Assembly (NCBI RefSeq): GCF_000519325.1
Contig: NZ_KI912613.1
Location: forward strand, 4,596,469 to 4,660,468
DNA length: 64,000 nt
Direction of reading: 5' to 3'
From: Patulibacter minatonensis DSM 18081
GTDB taxonomy: Bacteria > Actinomycetota > Thermoleophilia > Solirubrobacterales > Solirubrobacteraceae
The notes below the pieces were generated by a model, which had not been told where the DNA came from, searched no databases, and saw only the letters and a program-made list of their open reading frames with translations. Below, in pieces: positions 24,043 to 32,722 of this stretch. The stretch's first letter is position 1, and every line of letters starts with the position of its first letter. A program made the position numbers and the translations under genes.

Positions 24043-24953
24043 CGGAGCTTCTTCCTGCGGGTCGGGTCGACGCGGTCGTAGGCGTGGGCGACCAGGTCGA
24101 CGACGTGCGCGGCATCGAGGGCCACCCTCGGCCCGACGGCCTTGATCACGCGACGCTCGCGCACGGCGGTGCGCCCCGGCGCGGTCCTCACGCGCTCGCG
24201 GTCGGTGCCCGACGGGCTCGGCCCGCCCGACGTGGTCGGGACCGCCGCGTAGTTGCGGTCCGGGAAGCGGACGTCGACCTCGTACGTCGTGCGCGTCTTG
24301 GTCTTGATCTTCGTCTTGATCTTGTTGCTCTGGCTGCGCTTCGTCTTCCGCGACACGCGGCTCTGCACCCGGCCCGCGATCGACACCTGCGCGCCATCGG
24401 CGAACCGCACGCGGGCCCGGAGGAACGGGTCGTCGTAGAACGTGTCGACGATGGCGTGGTAGGCGCCCTTGCGGTACGTGTCGCTCTTCCCGAGCTTCTT
24501 CGCGTCGGTCCGGTGCCCGGTGAGGTCGAGGTCGAGCGCCACGGGCGTCCCGGGCGCTGCGTCCTCCGCGAGGATCGGCAGGAGCGCGGCGGTCAGGCGC
24601 AGCGGCTCGCCTTCGAGGTCCTGCGTGCGGAGCCGGCGGCGCTCGACGCGGAGGGCGACGATCGTGAGCAGCGCGAGGACGACGACGACCCCCGCCGCGA
24701 CGCCGAGCGGCGCGACGCCCGCGACGCCGGAGACGATCGCGACGATCCACCCGCCGACGAACGTGGAGCTCGCCGCGTAGGTCCGCCGGCGGACGCGCTC
24801 GAGCGCCTCGCCGATCCGCACGTCGTGGGCGAGCACGGGACCGAGCAGCCCGAGCCACTCGAGCGCCGGGCGCTCGCCGCCGACGACCTTCGCGTCCAGC
24901 ACGGCCCGCTGCGCGGCGTCGAGGGACGCGCGGTGCTCCTTCAGCCCGCTCAC
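24039..24953 (-). CDS. Two-helix membrane protein with Lys/Thr-rich cytoplasmic segment, unknown
   Basis: I do not recognise the family. Residues 65-105 form two hydrophobic helices (STFVGGWIVAIVSGVAGVAPL and GVAAGVVVVLALLTIVALRV). A soluble region (VALDLDLTGHRTDAKKLGKSDTYRKGAY, FLRARVRFADGAQVSIAGRVQ) is followed by a strongly basic stretch NKIKTKIKTKTRTTYEV, encoded partly by a duplicated 12-mer at 24301-24324. The C-terminus is also basic. GTG 24953 overlaps the upstream GT4 stop as GTGA; the next gene overlaps as ATGA. The setting among glycosyltransferases suggests an envelope role. Confidence 0.75.
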   Translation of the reverse strand: MSGLKEHRASLDAAQRAVLDAKVVGGERPALEWLGLLGPVLAHDVRIGEALERVRRRTYAASSTFVGGWIVAIVSGVAGVAPLGVAAGVVVVLALLTIVALRVERRRLRTQDLEGEPLRLTAALLPILAEDAAPGTPVALDLDLTGHRTDAKKLGKSDTYRKGAYHAIVDTFYDDPFLRARVRFADGAQVSIAGRVQSRVSRKTKRSQSNKIKTKIKTKTRTTYEVDVRFPDRNYAAVPTTSGGPSPSGTDRERVRTAPGRTAVRERRVIKAVGPRVALDAAHVVDLVAHAYDRVDPTRRKKLR

Positions 24954-26269
24954 CGGTCGGATCCGGGTGCGTCGTCGGCGGCGGGCGGGGTGCCCGGTCC
25001 GGTCTGCGGGACGAGATCCGGGCGGGGTGCGGGACCCGACGCGGAGGTGGTCGGCGTCGCCGGCATGGCGGGGAGTCGATCAGATCCGGCGGCCAGCGTC
25101 GAGTACAGCGCCGACAGCGCCGTGGTCGAGCGGTCCCACGTCAGGTGCGCCGCGACGTGCTCGCGGCCGGCGGCGCCCATCGCGGCGACCCGGTCGGGGT
25201 GGTCGAGCAGCACGCGGATCGCCCGGGCGAGCTCCGCCGGACGGTCGGGGTGGACGAGGCGGCCCTGCACGCCGTCGGTGACGAGCTCGCGGACCGCCGG
25301 CAGGTCGGAGGCGATCACGGCGGTCCCGGAGGCCATCGACTCCAGGAGCTTCAGCGGCGCACATCCCTGGGCGACGTTGCGCTCGCAGTCCTTCAGCGGC
25401 GCGAGCGACAGGTCGGCGTGCTCGCGCCACGGGGCCAGCTCGTGCTCGGGCAGCGCCGCGTGCCACGTCACGCGGTCGGCGACCCCGAGGCGCTCGGCCA
25501 GCTTGGCGTACGGCTTCGCGCGCCGTCGGTGGACCGACGAGCAGACGACGAGCCCGAGGTCGTCGAGGTCCGTGAGGCGGGCCAGCGCGCGGAGCGCGTC
25601 GTCGAGCCCCTGCCACGGCTGCAGCGCGCCGAAGTACAGGAGGTAGCGGTCGGGGGCGCCCGCCGGTCGCGGGGTCGGCGGGGGCAGGTCCGCGCCGTTG
25701 CGCAGCACGTGGATCCGGTCCTCCGGGACGCCGCGGGCCCGGACGGCGGCGGCGATCGTGTCGGCCGGGACGACGACGGCGTCCGCGGCGTCCAGGCAGC
25801 GCTGCTCGAGCGCGGCGACCTGCGCGAGGACGTCCGGCGGGATCCGCGGGAAGAGGAACGGCAGCTCGATCGACGGCAGGCCGTTGACCTCGTAGACCGT
25901 CGACCACGGCCCGCCGGCCTCGACGACCGGGACGCCGCTCCACGGATCGCGGAAGTGGCAGACCTCGAGGGTGCCCGCGTGCTCCTGCAGCAGGGCGTCG
26001 AGCCGGACGCCGAACGCGAGGGCGCGGGCCATGAACCGCGGCTCGTCGCGGGAGAAGCGGACGATCTCGACGTCCCCCTCGCGCTGGTAGGCGGGCAGGT
26101 CGTCCCCGCCGAGGACGTAGAGCAGCCCGCCGCCGTGGTGGTCGAAGAGCGTGCGCGCGAAGCGGTCGATGTGGACCGCGGAGCCCTTGCGCGACGGGAA
26201 GCGGTCGAACGACGCGTAGAGCGCGCGTGGGCCCGGCCGGGCGGCGGGGTCGGCCGGCGTCCCCGGCAT
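24950..26269 (-). CDS. Glycosyltransferase family 4 protein
   Basis: A 439-residue GT-B enzyme. The N-terminal ALYASFDRFPSRKGSAVHIDRFARTLFDHHGG and the donor half (LLYFGALQPWQGLDDALRALARL, LSLAPLKDCERNVAQGCAPLKLLESMASGTAVIASDLPAVRELVTDG) are the GT4 pattern. The last 45 residues are Pro/Ser/Thr-rich. ATG 26269 lies 2 nt after the smc stop, so this glycan cassette is read directly from the rnc-smc operon. Confidence 0.88.
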   Translation of the reverse strand: MPGTPADPAARPGPRALYASFDRFPSRKGSAVHIDRFARTLFDHHGGGLLYVLGGDDLPAYQREGDVEIVRFSRDEPRFMARALAFGVRLDALLQEHAGTLEVCHFRDPWSGVPVVEAGGPWSTVYEVNGLPSIELPFLFPRIPPDVLAQVAALEQRCLDAADAVVVPADTIAAAVRARGVPEDRIHVLRNGADLPPPTPRPAGAPDRYLLYFGALQPWQGLDDALRALARLTDLDDLGLVVCSSVHRRRAKPYAKLAERLGVADRVTWHAALPEHELAPWREHADLSLAPLKDCERNVAQGCAPLKLLESMASGTAVIASDLPAVRELVTDGVQGRLVHPDRPAELARAIRVLLDHPDRVAAMGAAGREHVAAHLTWDRSTTALSALYSTLAAGSDRLPAMPATPTTSASGPAPRPDLVPQTGPGTPPAADDAPGSDR

Positions 26270-26271
26270 GC

Positions 26272-29200
26272 TCAGCCCGCGGGCGCGCCCGGGTCCGCGA
26301 GCCCCGGCAGCTGCTCCGCGGCGCCGACGCCCTGCTGGTCGAGCCGCCGGGAGACGACCTTCGAGACGCCGTCGCCGCCCATCGACACGCCGTAGAGCGC
26401 GTCGGCGACGTCCATCGTCCGCTTCTGGTGCGTGACGACGATGAACTGCGCGCGGTCGCGGTAGCGGCGCAGGAGCTGGAGGAAGCGGTCGATGTTGAGG
26501 TCGTCCAGCGCGGCCTCGACCTCGTCGAGCACGTAGAACGGGCTCGGCTTGGCGAGGAAGACGGAGAACAGGAACGCGATCGCGGTCATCGTCTTCTCGC
26601 CGCCCGACATCAGGGTCAGGCGCTTCATCGACTTGCCGGCGGGGGTGATCTCGATCTCGACGCCCAGGTCCTCGTCGCGGTCGGCGTCGGCCTGGTCGGC
26701 GTCGTCGAGGTCGCGGGCCTCCTTCGTCCCGTCGTCCTCGGACTCGCCCGACTCGTCCTTGTCGTCGTCCGGGGTCTCGCGCACGAGCCGCAGCCGGCCG
26801 CGGCCGCCGGGGAAGACGTGCTGCGAGAGCTCCTCGAAGTTCTTGGCGCACGCCGCGAAGGTCTGCTCGAACGTCTCGCGGATCTGACGGTCGGTGTCGC
26901 GGACGAACGCCCGCAGCTCGCGCAACGCGGTCTCGAGGTCGTTCCGCTGGGCCTCGAGCGTCTCGACGTGCTCGCGGGCCTCCTCGTACGCGTCCATCGC
27001 GAGCGGGTTGACCGGACCGAGGGTCTCGCGGCGCTTCTGCAGACGGGCGATCCGGTCGCGGAGTGTCTGGGCGGTCTCCTCGTCCAGGGCCTCCTCGGCG
27101 GGCTCGGGCGGGAGGCCGAGGCGCTCGGCCAGGGCCTGCAGCTCGACCAGGATCTCGGCCTCTTGGTCGCGGGCGCGCTGGAACGCGACCTCGCCGGCCG
27201 TCACGCGCTCGCCGGTGCGGCGGATCCGGGTGGAGATGTCGGCCTCGCGCTGGGCGCAGGAGCGCAGGCGCCCGGCGACGTCGTCCCCGGCGGCGCGGTC
27301 GTCCTGGACGGCCTGCTCGAGCACCGCCGCGCGTTCGCGGACGACGCGGAGGGCGTCGAGCAGGAGGTCGGTCATGCGCTGGCCGAGCGGCTCGACGCGG
27401 ACGTCGGCGGCGAGGGCCTCCTCGAGGACCTGCACCCGCGCGTCGCGCTCGGCACGCTCCCGGGTCAGGCGCTCGGCGGTGCGGCGCTCGGCCTGCAGCT
27501 CGCCGACGATCTGCGCGCGACGGACGGCGGTCGGGCCCTCGTCCGGCGCCAGCTGCCGGCGCTGGACGGCGCGGACCGCGTCGCGGAGGACCTCCTCGGC
27601 GTCGACGATCCCGCGGCGGGCCTCGCGCGAGGCCTGCTCGGCGGCCTCGCGCTCGCGGTCGGCACCGGCGAGGTCGTCCTTCAGGGCCTCGACGGCGACG
27701 ACGGCCTCGCGGGCGGCGCTCGCGGCCTGCTCGCTCTCCCCCACCAGCCGGTCGCGGCGGTTGCGCTCGGCCAGCACGCGCTCCTCGCCGCCCTGCGGGC
27801 TGCGCTGGAGCTCGCCCGCCCCGACCCGCCACACGTGACCGTCGGCGGTGACCAGCGTGCCGGTGAACGTGAACGGGACCGCGTCGGGCAGCGCGTCGAC
27901 GAGCCAGGCGTCGGTGAGCACGCGGCGGGCGATCGCGACGGCGGCATCGGAGCCGGAGACGCGCGGGGCCAGCGGGGTGGCGCCGTCGAACGGGGGCGGG
28001 TCGGCGGGGGTGCCCGCCGGGGCGCCGGATCCACCGTCGGCCGTCCCGGCCGGGACGCCGGCGGTCCCGGCGTCGCCCGGCCCGCCCGACGGTGACCCGG
28101 GGACCGGGGCGTCGGGAGCCAGCAGCACGCGCACCCCGTCGCGCCCGGCGTTCGTCAGGAGCTCGCGGGCCGCGGCGGGATCGTCGGCGACGGCGGCGCC
28201 CAGGCGGCCGTCGAGTGCGGCGGCGACCGCGAGCTCGCACCCGTCGTCGACACGCAGGCCGTCGCCCAGCGCGACGGGCTCCGGGGCGCCCGGGCGTCGC
28301 GGGCCCTTACGCGCCGCCGGCGACCCCGCCGGCCCCGCGGAGGAACTGGTTGGCGGCGGCGAGCTGCGAGCCGATCGCGGCGGCGTCGCGGCGCGCCTGC
28401 TCGACGGCCTGCTCGAGCTCGCGGCGGCGCTCGCGGACGGCCTCGGCGCGGTCCTCGGCGGCGCGGCCCTGCGCGCGGACCTCCTCGGCGGCGGCCTGCG
28501 CGCTGGCGACCCCGCCCTCGGCGGCGACCCGGGCCTGCTCGAGCACCGCGACCTCGCGCTCGAGGGTCTCCTGCCGCTCGCGGTCCAGGCGCTCGAGCTC
28601 CTCCTCGAGCGCGGCGATGCGGGACGCGCCGACCTCGTCGGGCCGGTCGTGCGCCGCGGCGGCCGCGAGCTCGGCCAGCGACTCGCGCCGGCGCTCGATC
28701 CGCTCCTCGAGCGCCTGGCGACGGTCGGCGACGCGCTCGACGCGGCCCTCGACGCGGTCGGCCGACGACTGCACGCGACGGGCGCGCGAGGCCAGCCGGT
28801 CGCGCCGATGGGCCTGCTGCTGCAGGGCCTCCTCGGCCTCGCGACGCTCCGCCACGACGGCGTCGAGCTGCCCCTGGAGCTCGTCGCGCTCGGCCTTCGC
28901 GGCGGTCGTCTCGGCCTCCGCGGTCGCGAGCTGCGCGCGACGGGCGCGAAGGCCGTCGCGGACGAGCTCCCAGCGGGCCTCGACCGTCTGACGCTCCAGG
29001 CGCTCGTGGAGCTCGGCGGCCTCGGCCTGGCGCTTCAGCGGCCCGAGCTGCTTGCGGGCCTCCTGCTCGACGAGCAGCGCCTGGTCGAGGTTCTGGCGCG
29101 TGCGCTCGAGCTTCAGCTGCGCGCGGCGGCGGCGCTTGCGGTGCTTGCCGAGACCAGCGGCCTCCTCGATCAGGAGCCGGCGGTCCTTCGGCTTCGACGT

Positions 29201-29650
29201 GACGATGCCCTCGACGCGCCCCTGCGAGATGACCGAGTGGGCCTCCTTGCCCAGGCCGGTGTCGGAGAGGACCTCCTGCACGTCGGTCAGGCGGCACGAC
29301 GCGCCGTTGAGCCGGTAGCCGCCGCCACCGGTGCGGTCGAGGCGCCGGACGACGGAGATCTCCGCCACCGGCAGGTCGACGGTGCCGTCGCTGTTGTCGA
29401 GGACGAGTTCGACCTCCGCGGCGTCGCGCGCCTGGACGCCCCGGCCGCCGCCGAAGATCACGTCCTGCATCGACTGCCCGCGGATCGCCAGTGGGCGCTG
29501 CTCGCCGAGGGCCCAGAGGATCGCGTCGGTGACGTTGCTCTTGCCCGACCCGTTCGGGCCGACGACGACGGACACGCCCGGATCGAACTCCAGGCGCGTG
29601 CGGTCCGGGAAGGACTTGAAGCCCTTGAGGGTGACCGACTTCAGGTGCAC
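26272..29650 (-). pseudogene. smc: Chromosome segregation ATPase SMC, interrupted by a frameshift
   Basis: The N-terminal piece (29650 to 28307) has MHLKSVTLKGFKSFPDRT, Walker A GPNGSGKSN and a long coiled coil, and stops at TAA 28309-28307. The C-terminal piece continues one nucleotide out of phase: the hinge (LRVDDGCELAVAAALDGRLGAAV), second coiled coil, signature LMSGGEKTM and Walker B FYVLDEVEAALDD end at 26272. A +1 shift between about 28345 and 28307 restores a full SMC. An SMC broken this way would be harmful, so a base-call error in the GC-rich run is likely, but a real mutation is possible. The hinge has a long Gly/Pro/Ala insertion and the head an acidic one. Confidence 0.88.
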
Positions 29651-29697
29651 GGGTCAGCCACCGGACCCTGGATGCGTTGCGGCGAGACGGCGCACGG

Positions 29698-30387
29698 CTA
29701 CGGCTCGACGGTCGCGAGCGCCTCCCGCGCGGCCTCCTGCTCGGCCAGCTTCTTCGAGCGGCCGCGGCCGGATCCGACGACCGTGTCCTCGACGACCGCC
29801 TCCACGACGAACGTGCGGTCGTGCGGCGACCCGATCTCGTCGATGACCCGGTAGGCGACCGTCGACCCGCGCGCCATCAGGCGCTCCTGCAGCCGGCTCT
29901 TGTGGTCGGCCGGGTGGTCCAGGGCGTCCTCGAGCTCCGGCGAGAACGCGGCGACGACGGCCTCGGCCGTCCGCGTGTAGCCGAACTCGAGGTAGCAGGC
30001 CCCGATGATGGCCTCGCACACGGAGGCGAGCACGCGCTCGGTGCGCGTCAGGTCGGCGACGCGCCGCCGCAGGTTGTCCGGGGCGACCTCGGCCATCCGG
30101 CGCGGGACCTCCAGCCGCTCGGCGACCCGGCGGCACGGCGCCGCGGAGACGGTGCCGGCCCGGACCTCGGTCAGCCGGCCGGCGCCGAAGCGCTCGGCCT
30201 CCAGCGTGCGGAACAGGTGCGTCGAGACGGCGAGCTCGAGGACGCTGTCGCCGAGGAACGCCAGGCGCTCGTAGGAGTCCGAGCGCCGCGAGGTCCACGA
30301 CGAGTGGCTGAGGACCGGTCGGCGCGCGGACTCGGGCAGGCCGTCGAGCAGCTCGCGCAGCGGCCGTGTGGAGACGTCGTCCTGCAC
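29698..30387 (-). CDS. rnc: Ribonuclease III
   Basis: It cuts double-stranded RNA in rRNA and mRNA processing. The signature ERLAFLGDSVLEL holds E40, D47 and E51; a second acidic pair follows in ASVCEAIIGACYLEFG. A C-terminal dsRBD (residues 155-229) ends in SGRGRSKKLAEQEAAREAL. At 229 residues it is a full bacterial RNase III. GTG 30387 lies 6 nt after the acpP stop; smc follows after 47 nt. The order acpP-rnc-smc is widespread in Gram-positive bacteria. Confidence 0.95.
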   Translation of the reverse strand: MQDDVSTRPLRELLDGLPESARRPVLSHSSWTSRRSDSYERLAFLGDSVLELAVSTHLFRTLEAERFGAGRLTEVRAGTVSAAPCRRVAERLEVPRRMAEVAPDNLRRRVADLTRTERVLASVCEAIIGACYLEFGYTRTAEAVVAAFSPELEDALDHPADHKSRLQERLMARGSTVAYRVIDEIGSPHDRTFVVEAVVEDTVVGSGRGRSKKLAEQEAAREALATVEP

Positions 30388-30393
30388 CCGGCC

Positions 30394-30645
30394 CTAGGCG
30401 CCTGCGGGCAGGTGGCGCAGGACCGCGTCGGCGGCCTCGCCGACCGTCGTGATCTTCGCGGCCTCGTCATCGGGCAGCGTGACGCCGTGGCTGTCGTCGA
30501 GCTCCTGCACCAGCGTGAAGAGGTCGAGGGAGTCGGCCTCGAGGTCCTCGCGCAGGCGCGTGGACTCCGTGATGCGGGCCGGGTCCACCTCGAGCTCGTC
30601 GGCCAGGTGGGAGCGCACGATGTCGAGTACCTCGTCGCGGGTCAT
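30394..30645 (-). CDS. acpP: Acyl carrier protein
   Basis: Carries fatty-acyl intermediates on 4'-phosphopantetheine. The 83-residue protein has the motif EADSLDLFTLVQELDD with attachment site S39 and the acidic helix II. It is between plsX and rnc, its usual place. ATG 30645 is 12 nt after the plsX stop. A TAGCGT hexamer overlaps that stop, 9 nt upstream of the start, so acpP may also have its own promoter. Confidence 0.95.
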   Translation of the reverse strand: MTRDEVLDIVRSHLADELEVDPARITESTRLREDLEADSLDLFTLVQELDDSHGVTLPDDEAAKITTVGEAADAVLRHLPAGA

Positions 30646-30657
30646 GGCCCCGGAACG

Positions 30658-31773
30658 CTACCCGCTCGGGCGGTCGGTGCCCGATGCGGCGTCGGCGGCC
30701 GCGAGCACGGCACCGGTCGTCGCGGCGGCCCCGTCGGCCGGTACGCCCGCCGCGGCGGGCGGACGCCGCAGGGCGCCGGCGTCCTCGAGGTCCTGGTGCA
30801 GGAGGTCCGTGATGCGGCGCTCGTGCCCCTGTGCGGCGAGCACGATCGCCCGGGCGAAGCCCTCGCGGGTGAAGCGGCCGTGCGGCACCACGCCGAGCGA
30901 GCGGAGGCCGAGCAGGTAGGCGCCGCCGGGCCCCTCCGGGTCGATCGACGCCTTGAAGCGGTTCAGCGCGGGCTTCAGCAGCAGGCCACCGAGCATCGCC
31001 ATCGGGTTGGACGTCGCGGCCTGGCGGACGCCGGAGACGACGGTCTGCGACACGCCCTCCATGAGCTTCAGGGCGATGTTGCCCGTGAAGCCGTCGGTCA
31101 CGACGACGTCGGCCGCGCCGGCCGCCACGACGTTGCCCTCGACGTTGCCGACCCACTCGATCTGCGGGTGGTCCGCGAGGCGCTCGCTGAGCAGGCGGTG
31201 GACCTCGACCACGTCGGGCGTGCCCTTCGTGGACTCCTCGCCGTTGGAGAGCAGCGCGACGCGCGGGCGCTCCACGCCGAGGACGGTGCGGGCCAGGGCG
31301 GCGCCCATGAACCCGAACTGGACGAGGTGGTCGGGGCGGGCCTCGACGTTCGCGCCGACGTCGACGAGCGTGACCGGGTCGCCGAGCGTCGGGATCGGCA
31401 GCGCGAGCGCGGGCCGGTGGATGCCGCGGGCGCGGCGCACGTGCATGAGCCCCGCGGCGAGCGCGGGACCGGTGGCGCCGGCGACGACGAACGCGTCGGA
31501 GCCGCCGGAGGAGACGTCGCGGATCGCCCGGACGATCGAGGCCTCCGGGTGCGAGCGGACCGCGACGGCCGGGTCCGGCGCCTTGGCGATGGACAGCGGA
31601 GCGTCGACGACCTCGATGCCGGGGACGCCGTCGACGACGGCGAGCAGCTCGGCGGACGGGCCGAACAGCCGGATCCGGAGATCGGCGCGCGAGGCGGCGA
31701 GCTTCGCCCCCTCGGCGACCTCGGCCGGACCGAGGTCGGCACCGGTCGTGTCGACCGCGACGGTGACCGTCAT
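30658..31773 (-). CDS. plsX: Phosphate acyltransferase PlsX
   Basis: It makes acyl-phosphate from acyl-ACP for phosphatidic acid synthesis. The 371-residue chain shows TVAVDTTGADLGPAEVAEGAKLA, TLGDPVTLVDVGANVEARPDHLVQFGFMG, NVEGNVVAAGAADVVVTDGFTGNIALKLMEGV and LLGLRSLGVVPHGRF, all PlsX blocks. The usual DAMGGD opening reads DTTGAD. The C-terminus has an Ala/Gly-rich extension. ATG 31773 follows rpmF by about 37 nt with a hairpin between. Confidence 0.94.
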   Translation of the reverse strand: MTVTVAVDTTGADLGPAEVAEGAKLAASRADLRIRLFGPSAELLAVVDGVPGIEVVDAPLSIAKAPDPAVAVRSHPEASIVRAIRDVSSGGSDAFVVAGATGPALAAGLMHVRRARGIHRPALALPIPTLGDPVTLVDVGANVEARPDHLVQFGFMGAALARTVLGVERPRVALLSNGEESTKGTPDVVEVHRLLSERLADHPQIEWVGNVEGNVVAAGAADVVVTDGFTGNIALKLMEGVSQTVVSGVRQAATSNPMAMLGGLLLKPALNRFKASIDPEGPGGAYLLGLRSLGVVPHGRFTREGFARAIVLAAQGHERRITDLLHQDLEDAGALRRPPAAAGVPADGAAATTGAVLAAADAASGTDRPSG

Positions 31774-31783
31774 GACTGAGGAT

Positions 31784-31804
31784 CGCGACCGGTGACCGGC
31801 CGCG
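31784..31804 (-). terminator. 9-bp hairpin between rpmF and plsX
   Basis: On the minus strand the arms CGCGGCCGG and CCGGTCGCG enclose the 3-nt loop TCA, with one G-U pair. There is no T-run, and the plsX start follows 10 nt later. It could be a partial terminator that lowers plsX expression relative to L32, or an mRNA-processing site. Confidence 0.35.
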
Positions 31805-31810
31805 AGCGTC

Positions 31811-32002
31811 CTAGAAGTCGAGCGAGCTCTTCGGCGCGACGACGACGCGGCCGTCGTAGTAGCCGCAGGTGCCGCACACGCGGTGCGGGATGCGGGGGCT
31901 GTGGCACTGCGGGCACTCGTTGACCGTCGGGCGCGCGGCCTTGTGGTTCGCACGGCGCTTGGCGGTACGGGCGTGAGACTGCTTCTGCTTCGGTACGGCC
32001 AT
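31811..32002 (-). CDS. rpmF: 50S ribosomal protein L32
   Basis: A 63-residue protein starting MAVPKQKQSHARTAKRRANH, the L32 signature, with a zinc ribbon of C30, C33, C43 and C46. It is the zinc-bearing (C+) paralogue type. ATG 32002 is preceded by TATCCT at 10 nt and CGTCTT directly before the start, the same arrangement as at rpmB. It follows yceD and precedes plsX. Confidence 0.95.
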   Translation of the reverse strand: MAVPKQKQSHARTAKRRANHKAARPTVNECPQCHSPRIPHRVCGTCGYYDGRVVVAPKSSLDF

Positions 32003-32127
32003 AAGACGGGCAAGGATAGGGAATCGCCCGCCCCCGCGTCGCCTGCCTCCGAGGGCCGATCCGGCCCCCGGGTGCCCGGGGCCCCGCCGTGGTCCGACGG
32101 GCCCGGACCTGCGATGCCCGGCCGCGC

Positions 32128-32673
32128 CTAGGGCCCCTGGACGATGTTGCCGTCCTCGTCGAAGCGGATCCCCGCCAGGGCGGCCATGCGCGGATCCGGC
32201 TTCGGGTCGTGGTGGTGCGTGGGGTCGTCGTTCAGCTCGGCGCCGCACTCCGGGCAGAGGCCCTTGCAGTCCTCGCGGCAGAGCACGCGGACCGGCAGCG
32301 AGAACACGAACGAGTCGTTCGCCCAGCGGTGGAGGTCGAGCTCGTCGCCCTTCACGTAGTCGCTGTCGAACTGCTCCTCCGGATCGCGCTTCTTCTGCTC
32401 GAGCTCGCGCACGTCGACGCCGACCTCGCTCTTCGTCGGCAGCAGGCAGCGCATGCACGGCCCCGCGATCGTGGTGTCGAAGCGCAGCTGCAGGGCGTAC
32501 CCGCCGCCGAGCATCCGCGAGATGTCGAGGCGGACCTCCTGCGTCTCGGGGTCGGGCGCGTAGCCCTGCTCGCTCAGCCGCACCGCGTCGAGGACGACGG
32601 GCAGGTCGAGCCGCCGGCCCTCGCCGGGGCTCATGCGCAGCCCGGAGAGGTCGATCAGGTCCGTGGGCTCCAT
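32128..32673 (-). CDS. yceD: YceD/DUF177-family protein
   Basis: Members are linked to 23S rRNA accumulation and nearly always lie beside rpmF. Metal-like cysteines are C73 and C76 (GPCMRCLL) and C132, C136, C140 and C143 (LCREDCKGLCPECGAEL). The last 30 residues are His/Asp-rich (DDPTHHHDPKPDP). The ATG 32673 start has TACCGT exactly 6 nt upstream, suggesting a leaderless mRNA. It heads the yceD-rpmF-plsX-acpP-rnc-smc line. Confidence 0.93.
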   Translation of the reverse strand: MEPTDLIDLSGLRMSPGEGRRLDLPVVLDAVRLSEQGYAPDPETQEVRLDISRMLGGGYALQLRFDTTIAGPCMRCLLPTKSEVGVDVRELEQKKRDPEEQFDSDYVKGDELDLHRWANDSFVFSLPVRVLCREDCKGLCPECGAELNDDPTHHHDPKPDPRMAALAGIRFDEDGNIVQGP

Positions 32674-32722
32674 GGACCTACGGTACCCCTCCCGGGCGAC
32701 GCCCCGGCGGACCGTCGCCCGG

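Noticed and set aside
24280-24340. Possible tandem-repeat artefact in the Lys/Thr-rich stretch
   Set aside because: Two 12-mers are duplicated, but the frame stays open on both sides with normal codon usage, so I keep the gene as real.
28300-28345. Programmed +1 frameshift in smc
   Set aside because: There is no slippery codon or prfB-like signal (GCG TAA GGG), and known SMC genes do not use recoding. Sequencing error or mutation is simpler.
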